DNA of 64,000 nucleotides, from NCBI RefSeq assembly GCF_014207375.1, contig NZ_JACHEE010000017.1, positions 19,094 to 83,093 on the forward strand. Direction: 5' to 3'. A program made the position numbers and the translations under genes. This stretch comes from Arthrobacter sp. AZCC_0090. GTDB lineage: Bacteria > Actinomycetota > Actinomycetes > Actinomycetales > Micrococcaceae. Shown here piece by piece: positions 34,571-43,327 of the stretch. The notes below the pieces were generated by a model that was not told where the DNA came from, did no database searches, and was given only the letters and a program-made list of their open reading frames with translations. Position 1 is the stretch's first letter; each line of letters starts with the position of its first letter.

Positions 34571-34627
34571 CCCGGAACTCCCGGACCGACCCGGAAACTC
34601 CCGGACCGACCCGGAAACTCCCGGACC
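34571..34627. repeat. 2.9 copies of a 20-bp tandem repeat downstream of valS
   Basis: The unit CCGGAAACTCCCGGACCGAC occurs exactly at 34591-34610, with one variant copy before and a partial one after. It ends eight bases from the valS stop, next to the hairpin of the candidate RNA. It looks like slipped-strand expansion. Confidence 0.85.
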
Positions 34628-34634
34628 TTCGAAA

Positions 34635-37256
34635 TTAGGCCTGCGCGGGCTCTTCGGCAGGTGCCAGGACCACGTCACTCACCGTGAGTTCGCCCTCAGC
34701 GGCCACCAGTGAAATCTCCTGTGCGTTGGCCGCGGCCTTCAGGTCTCCCAATCCGGCTTCCAGCTGGGCAACAAACGACTCGGTAGCCGTGATGGTTGCG
34801 GAGAGAACTTCGGTGCGCTGCTTGACCTTTGCCTCAGACTTCGCCTTGCGGATGCCGCTCAGCGCGATGCCGACGGTGCCCAGCATGGTGGTGTCGCCGT
34901 CGACGATTTCCACGGCTGCAGGCCACGCCGCGCGGTGAACTGAACCCGTGCGCCACCAGCTCCAGACCTCTTCGGTGGCGAAGGGCAGGAACGGCGCGAA
35001 CAGGCGCAACAACGAATCCAGCGTGGTGGCAAGGGCAGCAAGGACGGACGCCTGCTCGGTCTCGCCGGCAGCACCGTACGCGCGGTCCTTGATGAGCTCC
35101 ACGTAGTCGTCCGTGAACTGCCAAAAGAACGATTCCGTGATCTGCAGGGCACGGGCGTAGTCGTAGTTGTCGAACGCCTTGGTGGACTGGGCCACGACGT
35201 CGGCCAACTGGGCGAGCAGTGCACGGTCCAGGGGGTTGCTCAGGACGGAAAGGTCCGCGCCGACAACGGAGTTCTCCGTAGCGCCCAGGTTCAACACGAA
35301 CTTGGAGGCGTTGAGCAGCTTGATGGCCAGGCGGCGCCCGATCTTCATCTGGGCGATCTCGTAGGCGGTATCAGCACCGAGCTTGGCGGACGCGGCCCAG
35401 TAACGGACGGCGTCGGAGCCGAATTCGTTAAGGACGTCGGTGGGAACAACCACGTTGCCCTTGGACTTGGACATTTTCTTGCGGTCCGGGTCCAGGATCC
35501 AGCCCGAGATGGCTGCGTGCTTCCACGGCGCGCTGTTCTGGAGGGCGTCTGCCCGGACAGCGGAGGAGAAGAGCCAGGTGCGGATGATGTCGTGGCCCTG
35601 CGGACGGAGGTCGAAGGGGTAGACCTTGCCGAACAGTGCCTCGTCACGGCTCCAGCCGCCCACGATCTGCGGGGTCAGTGAAGACGTCGCCCAGGTGTCC
35701 AGGACGTCGGCGTCTCCAATGAAGCCGTTGGGCTGCTCGCGCTGGGATTCGTCGAAGCCAGGGGCCGCGTCCGCGGCGGGGTCCACGGGCAAGGACTCGT
35801 CGGATGGGAGAATCGGGTTCTCGTAGTCCGGGTTGCCCTGGGCATCAAGCGGGTACCAGACGGGGATCGGCACGCCGAAGAAGCGCTGGCGAGAAACGAG
35901 CCAGTCACCGTTCAGGCCGGAGATCCAGTTCTCGTAACGCGAGCGCATGAAGGATGGGTGGAACTCGATTTCGTGTCCGCGTGCGATCAATCGTTCGCGG
36001 CGGCCCTCGTCCCGCCCGCCATTGCGGATGTACCACTGGCGCGACGTGACGACTTCAAGGGGCTTGTCGCCCTTCTCGAAGAAATTCACCGGGTGGGTAA
36101 TCTTCTTTGGCTCGCCATCCAGCAGATCGGCGGCAGCGAGAAGCTCAACCACGGCTTCCTTGGCCGAGAACGCCGTCTTGCCGGCAATCGCGGCGTAGGC
36201 TTCCTTGCCGGCGTCGGTGGTGATCCACTCAGGTGTCTCGGCGATGATTCGGCCGTCGCGGCCCATGATGGCGCGCGTGGGCAGCTGCAGCTCGCGCCAC
36301 CAGGTGACATCAGTCAAGTCGCCGAAAGTACAGACCATGGCGATGCCGGAGCCCTTGTCCGCCTTGGCGAGCGGGTGGGCCTTGACCTCAAGCTCGACGT
36401 CGAACAGGGGAGACGTCACTGTCTTGCCGAACAGCGGCTGGTAGCGCTCGTCGTCGGGGTTTGCCACCAAGGCCGCGCACGCAGCGAGCAGCTCCGGGCG
36501 CGTTGTCTCGATGTAGATCTTCTCGCCGTCGGCAGTGAAGAAGGGGTAGCGGTAGTACGCACCGGCAACCTCGCGGTCCTCCAGTTCGGCCTGCGCGACG
36601 GCGGTACGGAACGTCACGTCCCACAGCGTGGGAGCCTCGGCCATGTAGGCGTCGCCGGCGTTCAGGTTCGCGAGGAAGGCGCGCTGGGACACCGCACGGG
36701 AAGTGTCATCGATAGTGCGGTACGTGAGGTCCCAGTCAACGGAGAGGCCGAGGGTCTGGAACAGGTTCTCGAAGACCTTCTCGTCCTCCACGGCGAGTTC
36801 CTCGCAGAGTTCGATGAAGTTTTGGCGGGAGACGACGTCGAAGTCCCGCTGGTTCTTCGCAGGTTCCGCCGGCGGTCGGTAGCCGGCGTTGTACGGAATG
36901 GCGGGATCGCAGCGGACACCGTAGTAGTTCTGGACGCGGCGCTCGGTAGGCAGGCCGTTGTCGTCCCAGCCCATCGGGTAGAAGACGTTCTTGCCGGTCA
37001 TGCGCATGTAGCGGGCCTGGACGTCCGTCTGCGTGAACGAGAACATGTGGCCCACGTGGAGCGAACCCGAGGCGGTAGGCGGGGGAGTATCGATCGAGTA
37101 GACCTGCTCCCGGGTGGTGTCCGGGTTGAACTTGTAGGTTCCTTCATCCAGCCAGCGCTGCGTCAGGGCAGCCTCGAGGCCTTCAAGGGCCGGCTTGTCG
37201 GGAACGTTGATGGGGGCGGTGGCGGGCGTGTCTGTACCCTGCGTTGATTCAGCCAT
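34635..37256 (-). CDS. valS: Valyl-tRNA synthetase
   Basis: Charges tRNA-Val and edits threonyl-tRNA. 873 residues. HIGH motif is HVGH (67-70), within TASGSLHVGHMFSF, and KMSKS is at 594-598. The editing (CP1) domain has the EIYIETTRPELLAACAALVANPDD region. The C-terminal coiled coil of ValS is short. The start ATG at 37256 is followed by a disordered AESTQGTDTPATAPIN leader. Twelve-base tandem repeats sit directly upstream. There is no T-box in the short divergent gap. Confidence 0.96.
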   Translation of the reverse strand: MAESTQGTDTPATAPINVPDKPALEGLEAALTQRWLDEGTYKFNPDTTREQVYSIDTPPPTASGSLHVGHMFSFTQTDVQARYMRMTGKNVFYPMGWDDNGLPTERRVQNYYGVRCDPAIPYNAGYRPPAEPAKNQRDFDVVSRQNFIELCEELAVEDEKVFENLFQTLGLSVDWDLTYRTIDDTSRAVSQRAFLANLNAGDAYMAEAPTLWDVTFRTAVAQAELEDREVAGAYYRYPFFTADGEKIYIETTRPELLAACAALVANPDDERYQPLFGKTVTSPLFDVELEVKAHPLAKADKGSGIAMVCTFGDLTDVTWWRELQLPTRAIMGRDGRIIAETPEWITTDAGKEAYAAIAGKTAFSAKEAVVELLAAADLLDGEPKKITHPVNFFEKGDKPLEVVTSRQWYIRNGGRDEGRRERLIARGHEIEFHPSFMRSRYENWISGLNGDWLVSRQRFFGVPIPVWYPLDAQGNPDYENPILPSDESLPVDPAADAAPGFDESQREQPNGFIGDADVLDTWATSSLTPQIVGGWSRDEALFGKVYPFDLRPQGHDIIRTWLFSSAVRADALQNSAPWKHAAISGWILDPDRKKMSKSKGNVVVPTDVLNEFGSDAVRYWAASAKLGADTAYEIAQMKIGRRLAIKLLNASKFVLNLGATENSVVGADLSVLSNPLDRALLAQLADVVAQSTKAFDNYDYARALQITESFFWQFTDDYVELIKDRAYGAAGETEQASVLAALATTLDSLLRLFAPFLPFATEEVWSWWRTGSVHRAAWPAAVEIVDGDTTMLGTVGIALSGIRKAKSEAKVKQRTEVLSATITATESFVAQLEAGLGDLKAAANAQEISLVAAEGELTVSDVVLAPAEEPAQA

Positions 37257-37273
37257 GGGCCAATTGTTTCATC

Positions 37274-37318
37274 TTCTTGCACAGGTTCTTGCACAGGTTC
37301 TTGCACAGGTTCTTGCAC
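37274..37318. repeat. 3.75 copies of a 12-bp tandem repeat in the valS/DUF488 divergent promoter
   Basis: TTCTTGCACAGG is repeated exactly at 37274, 37286 and 37298 and then TTCTTGCAC. It fills most of the 75-base gap between the two start codons, so it must overlap their promoters or leaders. The copies are identical, which suggests recent expansion and possible length variation. Confidence 0.9.
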
Positions 37319-37331
37319 TAGCGTGCACTCC

Positions 37332-37709
37332 ATGGCGGATCTCAGGGACGTTTTGGTGATCAAGCGCATCTATGACGAGGCAGCCGACGACGACGGCTAC
37401 CGGATTCTGGTGGACCGGCTCTGGCCGCGAGGGGTATCCAAAGAACGCGCCCGTTTGGATCTCTGGCTGAAGGAGATCGCGCCCTCGCCTCCGCTGCGCA
37501 CCGAGTTTGCCCATATGCGGGAGCGATTCGAGGACTTCCGCCGCTCGTACCAAGCCGAACTGGAACGGAACCCCGCCGTGGAGCAGTTGCTGGAGTTGGC
37601 GGCAGGCAAGAAGCGTGTGACGCTCCTTTACGGAGCCAGGGACCCAGAGATCAACCATGCCCGCGTGTTGCTGGAATTCTTGCTGGGCGCCGGGTCGGCT
37701 GATAAATGA
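37332..37709 (+). CDS. DUF488-family protein
   Basis: A 125-residue protein of the DUF488 family with the hallmark VDRLWPRGVSKERARLDLWLKEIAPS and a C-terminal KKRVTLLYGARDPEINHA. Family members are small cytosolic proteins found in most bacteria; their function is not established. ATG 37332 has no clear ribosome site, so the message may be leaderless, and the 12-bp repeats lie just upstream. GTG 37323 is an alternative start. Confidence 0.88.
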   Translation: MADLRDVLVIKRIYDEAADDDGYRILVDRLWPRGVSKERARLDLWLKEIAPSPPLRTEFAHMRERFEDFRRSYQAELERNPAVEQLLELAAGKKRVTLLYGARDPEINHARVLLEFLLGAGSADK

Positions 37710-37852
37710 CGCCGAAGCATCCGCGCTTTTCGCGGGCCTACGACCGGGCGTTACCCGAGACAAAAGTTGCGCGGCGGCACCGAGAACCCGCGCAGGCTTC
37801 TGGCTGGCTTGGCCGCGCGATTTCTCCCGGCGAACCACGTTAGGGTGGTGCC

Positions 37853-38611
37853 ATGACTGAGGAAGCACAGACGAAGACTGCAGTAGTGACCGGCGCCAGC
37901 ACGGGAATCGGCGAAGCCACGGTGCGGGCCCTCGCTGCAGACGGATGGAGGGTGTTCGCCGTCGCCCGCCGTGCGGAACGGCTCGAAGCGCTCGGCACCG
38001 AGACCGGCGCTGTGCCTTTCGCAGCGGATATCACCAAGGACGACGACGTCGCCGCCTTGCTCTCTGCCGTCAGCGAAGCGGGGGGCGCTGACACCCTCAT
38101 CAACATTGCGGGCGGCGCACGGGGCGCGGATACCGTGGCCAATGCGCAGAGCGAAGACTGGGACTGGATGTACCAAGTCAACGTGCTCGGCACCCTGAAG
38201 CTGACCCGCGCGTTTCTTCCGATGCTGCGGGCCAACGGCGAGGGCACCGTTCTGAACCTGACGTCGACCGCCGGCTTCACCGCCTACGAAGGTGGCGGCG
38301 GCTACAACGCGGCCAAGTTTGCCCAGCACGCAATGACCGGTGCCCTGCGCCTTGAGGAAGCCGAGAACAACATCCGCGTGATCGAGGTGGCACCCGGTCT
38401 CGTCCGTACGGAGGAATTTGCACTCAACCGCCTCGGGGATGCTACTGCTGCGGCCAAGGTGTACGCCGGAGTCGAGAAGCCGCTCACGCCTGAGGACGTC
38501 GCCGACGTTGTCAAATACGCGGTCTCAGTGCCGCACCACATCAACCTGGACGAGATCATCGTCCGCCCTGTGGCGCAGGCTGCTACCCACAAGTTGATCC
38601 GCAAGGGCTAG
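37853..38611 (+). CDS. Short-chain dehydrogenase/reductase
   Basis: Classical SDR of 252 residues, NAD(P)-dependent. Cofactor motif TGASTGIG (14-21), NIAGG in place of the usual NNAG, then Ser in NLTSTAGFTAY and the YNAAK catalytic pair. ARRAER after the second strand, with Arg residues, suggests NADP. It resembles the YdfG branch (3-hydroxy acid or serine dehydrogenase-like). It converges on the EEP gene so closely that the stop codons share bases (CTAG overlap of four bases). Substrate unknown. Confidence 0.9.
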   Translation: MTEEAQTKTAVVTGASTGIGEATVRALAADGWRVFAVARRAERLEALGTETGAVPFAADITKDDDVAALLSAVSEAGGADTLINIAGGARGADTVANAQSEDWDWMYQVNVLGTLKLTRAFLPMLRANGEGTVLNLTSTAGFTAYEGGGGYNAAKFAQHAMTGALRLEEAENNIRVIEVAPGLVRTEEFALNRLGDATAAAKVYAGVEKPLTPEDVADVVKYAVSVPHHINLDEIIVRPVAQAATHKLIRKG

Positions 38612-39627
38612 GTTGCTGCCGGGATCCCCAAGGTTGCGAGGATGGCCGCGTGGTCTGTTCCGGGGACGCGGTGAACAGCGTATGCGCTGCTGCTGATCTG
38701 CGCGGTGGTGACCATATGGTCGAGCACGATCCCTGGTAGTTTGCTCCCCTTCACAGGCCAGGTGGGCACGAAGCGACCCCCGGAAGCAATACCGACGTCC
38801 ACCAGCTTTTGACCGTCGGGGCCTCCGTCCACAAGTCGCCGGAACTCCATGTGATCGTACGTGGCGTTGAAGTCGCCGATGAGCAACTGATTGCCCGGCC
38901 GGGCAGCCATGCGCCCCACCGCGGCGAGATCACGTCGCCACTGGGCGATGCGGATGTCCACCGGCGGCAGCGCGTGGACATTGGTCACGTCCAGTACAGC
39001 CGTGGCGTCCCCGGATGTGATGGTTACCCGGACCGTGGGCATCTGGAAGGGCGAATCGGGCACCATCCCCAGCGACTGCAGGGGATGCGAGGAGTATATG
39101 GCGCTGCCGGCCGCATCGTCCGTGGGATCGCTGATCCTGTTGGGTAACAGCTCAGCCAATCCTGCGGCCGCGAGTCCGTCTTGGAGTCCCTGTGAATGTT
39201 CTTGGACGCTCAACAGCGAGATTCCGTTCTCTTTGACTAAGCGCACGATTTCGTCAGGATCCGCCCCGCCAAACTCCGAATTGATGTTCATGGCTTTCAG
39301 TTCCAGCAGCCGGAGACCGGCGCTGGGTGTATAGCGACCGCCGTCGAGCGGAAACAGCCAGAACAGCTGCACGGCCAGCAGGGACGCCGTCGTCGCAACC
39401 ATCCAGGCGCGCCGACAGATCAGGCCAAGCAGAGCCGCAAGCACGGCCGGGATCACGAGCCACGGTGTGAAAGACAGCAACTGGACTATCGGCAACGGCC
39501 ATTCGAGCGGCACCGCGCGAAACACCGACAGCACAGCCACAGGCAGCGCCGCCACGCCCGCCAGAACCGCCAAGGCGTGCCGTCGACCAGACCGCGAGGC
39601 AGCTTGGGGGTGATCAGGGACAGTCAT
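38608..39627 (-). CDS. Membrane-anchored endonuclease/exonuclease/phosphatase family protein
   Basis: The N-terminus has three hydrophobic segments within about 110 residues (LAVLAGVAALPVAVL, LSFTPWLVIPAVLAALLGLI, AWMVATTASLLAVQLFWLF). The rest is an EEP domain with KAMNINSEFG, the catalytic pattern SLLSVQEHSQ (Glu), LLIGDFNATYDHMEF (Asp, Asn) and the terminal LDHMVTT and GTDHAAILATL (Asp-His). Such proteins act outside the membrane on nucleic acids, phosphoinositides or other phosphodiesters; substrate not known. ATG 39627 is used; 339 residues. Confidence 0.88.
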   Translation of the reverse strand: MTVPDHPQAASRSGRRHALAVLAGVAALPVAVLSVFRAVPLEWPLPIVQLLSFTPWLVIPAVLAALLGLICRRAWMVATTASLLAVQLFWLFPLDGGRYTPSAGLRLLELKAMNINSEFGGADPDEIVRLVKENGISLLSVQEHSQGLQDGLAAAGLAELLPNRISDPTDDAAGSAIYSSHPLQSLGMVPDSPFQMPTVRVTITSGDATAVLDVTNVHALPPVDIRIAQWRRDLAAVGRMAARPGNQLLIGDFNATYDHMEFRRLVDGGPDGQKLVDVGIASGGRFVPTWPVKGSKLPGIVLDHMVTTAQISSSAYAVHRVPGTDHAAILATLGIPAAT

Positions 39628-39719
39628 GTGCCCGAGTCTAAGTGGGTGTGGACAACCGCCGCATGCGCGGGGCGAGTTCAAGTAGAGCTCGCGGCGCCGC
39701 TGCCGCTAGACTTGTGACA

Positions 39720-39979
39720 CAAGCTTCGACCCGGCAATCACCGGTGAGCTTCCGGAAGAACGCCCCCGCCACCATGGGGATCAGTAGAACCGGACGGGTA
39801 AGCCCGTCACAGCAGCAATGAGCGGCCGACGCCGGAACAGCTCCTCTTCAAAGGGGCCGCGCCAGCGTTGGTAAGTGAGGTGGTACCGCGGTACCGGCAC
39901 TGTTGGAAACAACGGGCTGGCGCCGTCCTCGCATCCTGAATGAAACTTTGTGTTCACCGGCTCAACCCAGGATGAAGAG
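39720..39979 (+). promoter_or_regulatory. T-box leader controlling ileS translation
   Basis: The leader has the T-box core TGGTACCGCGG (39881-39891), a stem I with isoleucine specifier ATC (39780-39782) followed by the AGTAGAA motif, and a GACGGGTAAGCCCGTC hairpin. No terminator precedes ileS. Instead CTC-g-CATCCTG (39928-39938) is complementary to CAGGATG-aa-GAG (39968-39979), which includes the ribosome site up to the ATG. This is the translational T-box arrangement known for actinobacterial ileS: uncharged tRNA-Ile should free the ribosome site. Confidence 0.93.
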
Positions 39980-42900
39980 ATGACGTATTACCCCAAGGCC
40001 TCCGCAACGCTGTCCAGCACAGCTCCGTCCGGCACCGCAACGGGGGTGTCCGCCTCCGTGAAGTTCCCGGAGATCGAAGAGCGCATCCTCAAGTACTGGG
40101 ATGAAGACGGCACCTTCCAAGCCAGCATCGACCAGCGCAGCGCCGATGCTCCCGGCGGGCACCCTGGCAGCAACGAGTTCGTCTTCTACGACGGTCCTCC
40201 CTTCGCCAACGGCTTGCCCCACTACGGCCACCTCCTGACCGGCTACGCCAAGGATCTCGTGGGCCGTTACCAGACCCAACGCGGAAAGCGCGTCGAACGA
40301 CGCTTCGGCTGGGATACGCACGGCCTGCCCGCTGAGCTGGAAGCCATGAAGCAGCTGGGCATGACGGACAAGACCCAGATCGAAGCCATGGGCATCGACA
40401 AGTTCAATGACGCGTGCCGCGCCTCCGTCATGAAGTACGCGGACGAGTGGAAGAGCTACGTCACGCGCCAGGCCCGCTGGGTGGACTTCGACAACGACTA
40501 CAAGACCCTCAACGTCGAGTACATGGAGTCGGTCCTCTGGGCCTTCAAGCAGCTCCACGAGAAGGGCCTCACCTACAACGGTTACCGCGTCCTCCCGTAC
40601 TGCTGGAAGGACGAGACCCCGCTGTCCAACCATGAGCTGCGCATGGACGACGATGTCTACAAGAACCGCCAGGACCAGACCGTCACCGTGACCTTTCCCA
40701 TCAAGGCGGGGGAGTCGGAGCTCTCCAAGTCCCTTGAGGGCGTGCAGGCGCTCGCCTGGACCACCACCCCGTGGACGCTGCCCACCAACTTGGCGCTCGC
40801 CGTCGGGCCTGACATCTCCTACGCAGTGGTTCCGGCCGGTCCGAACGGCATCAAAGCCGCTTCCGCAGAGGCTCCGGTGACGGGCAGCTTCCTGCTGGCT
40901 GCCGATCTGCTCGGCACCTACGCCAAGGATCTCGGGTACGACGACGTAGCTGCCGCCAGCACCGCTATCACGGCCAGCTACACGGGCTCCCAGTTGGCGG
41001 GCCTCGAGTACGAGCCGCTCTGGGACTACTTCTCCGACACCGAGAAGTACGGCACGCAGAACGGTTGGCGCTTCCTCGTGGCGGACTACGTCACCACCAC
41101 GGACGGTACGGGCATCGTCCACCAGGCCCCGGCCTACGGTGAAGACGACCAGAAAGTCTGCGAAGATGCGGGTATCCCCGTGGTGCTCTCCGTTGACGAA
41201 GGCGCCAAGTTCCTCCACCTGTTCGCACACGGACCCCTTGCCGAAATCTCCGGATTGCAGGTCTTCGACGCCAACAAGCCGATCACGCAGGCACTCCGCT
41301 CCGGCGGCCGTTTGGTCCGTCAGGCCAGCTACGAGCACAGCTACCCGCACTGCTGGCGCTGCCGCAACCCCTTGATCTACCGTGCCGTGTCCTCCTGGTA
41401 CGTGGAGGTCACCAAGTTCAAGGACCGGATGTCCGAACTGAACCAGGAGATCAACTGGATCCCGGGCAACGTCAAGGACGGACAGTTCGGCAAGTGGTTG
41501 GCCAACGCCCGCGACTGGTCCATCAGCCGCAACCGTTACTGGGGCTCGCCCATCCCGGTGTGGCAGTCGGACGATCCCGAATACCCGCGCACCGACGTTT
41601 ACGGCTCGCTCGCCGAGATGGAAGCCGATTTCGGCCGCCTGCCGATGAACAACGACGGACAGGTTGACTTGCACCGCCCGTTCATCGACGAATTGACGCG
41701 GCCTAACCCGGACGATCCGCGCTCTCCTGAAGAGGGCCAGTCCACCATGCGCCGTGTCGAGGACGTCCTGGACGTCTGGTTCGATTCCGGTTCCATGCCG
41801 TACGGCCAGGTGCACTACCCGTTCCAGAACGAAGAATGGTTCGACACCCACAACCCTGCCGACTTCATCGTCGAGTACATCGGGCAGACGCGCGGCTGGT
41901 TCTACATGCTGCACATCCTGTCCACGGCGTTGTTTGACCGCCCTGCCTTCCGCAACGTGATCAGCCACGGCATCGTCCTGGGCTCTGATGGACAGAAGAT
42001 GTCCAAGAGCCTGCGCAACTACCCGGACGTCTCCGAGGTCCTGGACCGTGACGGCTCCGATGCCATGCGCTGGTTCCTGATGTCCAGCCCCATCCTTCGC
42101 GGCGGCAACCTCGTGGTCACCGAGCAGGGAATCCGCGACGGCGTCCGCCAGGTCATCCTGCCGCTCTGGAACGTGTACAGCTTCTTCACGCTGTACACGA
42201 ACGCCTCGAACGGTGGCCAGGGCTATGACGCCAAGCTGCGCTATGACGGCTACACGGACACCCTGGACCAGTACCTCCTGGCTAACACCGGGGATCTCGT
42301 CCGCAACATCACTTCCAGCCTGGACGACTACGACATTTCCGGAGCCTGCGATGAACTTCGCAGCTATTTGGACATGCTCACCAACTGGTACGTGCGCCGT
42401 AGCCGGCAGCGCTTCTTCGACGAGAACGCCGACGCTTTCGACGCCCTCTACACGGCGCTCGAGGCCGTTTGCCGTGTCTCTGCATCGCTGCTGCCCCTGG
42501 TTTCCGAGGAGATCTGGCGCGGACTGACCGGCGGGCGCTCCGTGCACTTGGCTGATTGGCCCGAGGCTTCGCTGTTCCCGGCAAACCCGGGTCTCGTGGA
42601 GGCCATGGACCGCGTCCAGCAGATCTGCTCCGCGGGTTCCAGCCTGCGCAAGGCCGCCAACCTTCGCGTTCGCCTGCCTTTGCAGGAGCTTACGGTAGTG
42701 GCACCCGGTGCGGACGCTCTGGAAGGCTTCGCCGCCGTCGTCGCGGATGAACTGAACCTGCGTTCTGTCCGGCTCCTGGACGCCGCCACGGCGTCACCGG
42801 AGGAATTCGGCATCGAGCAGAAACTCGTGGTCAACGCCCGCGCGGCGGGCCCGCGCCTGGGTAAGAACGTCCAGCAGGCCATCAAGGGTTCCAAGTCCGG

Positions 42901-43324
42901 CGACTGGTCAGTGCAAACAATTGACGGCGTTGCGGGAGTCGTTGTTTCCGGTGGACTCGAACTGGAACCGCAGGAGTACACCCTGGAGACCGTGGTCGCG
43001 GAGTCGGCTGACGGATCCTCGGCGGCTGCAGCTGTCCTCCCCGGCGGTGGCTTCGTGGTCCTGAACACCGAGGTCACCCCGGAACTTGCTGCCGAAGGCC
43101 TGGCGCGCGACATGGTCCGTGCCATCCAGCAGGCCCGCAAGGACGCCGGACTCAACGTCAGCGACCGCATCCACACCACGGTCCTGGCTGTCCACGACGT
43201 TGTTGACGCCCTCCGCGCCAATGAAGACCTGGTCAAGACCGAAACCCTGTCCCTCAAGCTCGACCCCGTCGTCTCCGGCGATGCCGTCGAGCCGCAGATC
43301 ACCGTTACAAAGATCGAGGCCTAG
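39980..43324 (+). CDS. ileS: Isoleucyl-tRNA synthetase
   Basis: Charges tRNA-Ile and edits valine. 1114 residues, the long actinobacterial/eukaryote-like form. The HIGH equivalent is HYGH (81-84), in NGLPHYGHLL, and KMSKS is at 673-677. The editing domain contains ALAWTTTPWTLPTNLALAVG. The C-terminal half ends in a DUF5915-like tRNA-binding region. ATG 39980 follows CAGGATGAAGAG and fits the T-box switch; ATGs a little upstream are less likely. folC starts four bases after the stop, so the T-box also feeds downstream genes. Confidence 0.97.
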   Translation: MTYYPKASATLSSTAPSGTATGVSASVKFPEIEERILKYWDEDGTFQASIDQRSADAPGGHPGSNEFVFYDGPPFANGLPHYGHLLTGYAKDLVGRYQTQRGKRVERRFGWDTHGLPAELEAMKQLGMTDKTQIEAMGIDKFNDACRASVMKYADEWKSYVTRQARWVDFDNDYKTLNVEYMESVLWAFKQLHEKGLTYNGYRVLPYCWKDETPLSNHELRMDDDVYKNRQDQTVTVTFPIKAGESELSKSLEGVQALAWTTTPWTLPTNLALAVGPDISYAVVPAGPNGIKAASAEAPVTGSFLLAADLLGTYAKDLGYDDVAAASTAITASYTGSQLAGLEYEPLWDYFSDTEKYGTQNGWRFLVADYVTTTDGTGIVHQAPAYGEDDQKVCEDAGIPVVLSVDEGAKFLHLFAHGPLAEISGLQVFDANKPITQALRSGGRLVRQASYEHSYPHCWRCRNPLIYRAVSSWYVEVTKFKDRMSELNQEINWIPGNVKDGQFGKWLANARDWSISRNRYWGSPIPVWQSDDPEYPRTDVYGSLAEMEADFGRLPMNNDGQVDLHRPFIDELTRPNPDDPRSPEEGQSTMRRVEDVLDVWFDSGSMPYGQVHYPFQNEEWFDTHNPADFIVEYIGQTRGWFYMLHILSTALFDRPAFRNVISHGIVLGSDGQKMSKSLRNYPDVSEVLDRDGSDAMRWFLMSSPILRGGNLVVTEQGIRDGVRQVILPLWNVYSFFTLYTNASNGGQGYDAKLRYDGYTDTLDQYLLANTGDLVRNITSSLDDYDISGACDELRSYLDMLTNWYVRRSRQRFFDENADAFDALYTALEAVCRVSASLLPLVSEEIWRGLTGGRSVHLADWPEASLFPANPGLVEAMDRVQQICSAGSSLRKAANLRVRLPLQELTVVAPGADALEGFAAVVADELNLRSVRLLDAATASPEEFGIEQKLVVNARAAGPRLGKNVQQAIKGSKSGDWSVQTIDGVAGVVVSGGLELEPQEYTLETVVAESADGSSAAAAVLPGGGFVVLNTEVTPELAAEGLARDMVRAIQQARKDAGLNVSDRIHTTVLAVHDVVDALRANEDLVKTETLSLKLDPVVSGDAVEPQITVTKIEA

Positions 43325-43327
43325 TAC

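Noticed and set aside
35958..37247. 429-codon frame antisense to valS
   Set aside because: Shadow of valS; it also reads through the family-conserved parts in the wrong sense.
37163..37369. Leftward ORF with repeated Val-Gln-Glu-Pro
   Set aside because: It only translates the 12-bp tandem repeat and overlaps the true valS start in another frame.
39962..42547. An 861-codon open frame antisense to ileS
   Set aside because: It is the mirror of a certain gene. High G/C third positions keep this antisense frame open. The peptide is Val/Ala/Gly/Arg-rich with no family motif.
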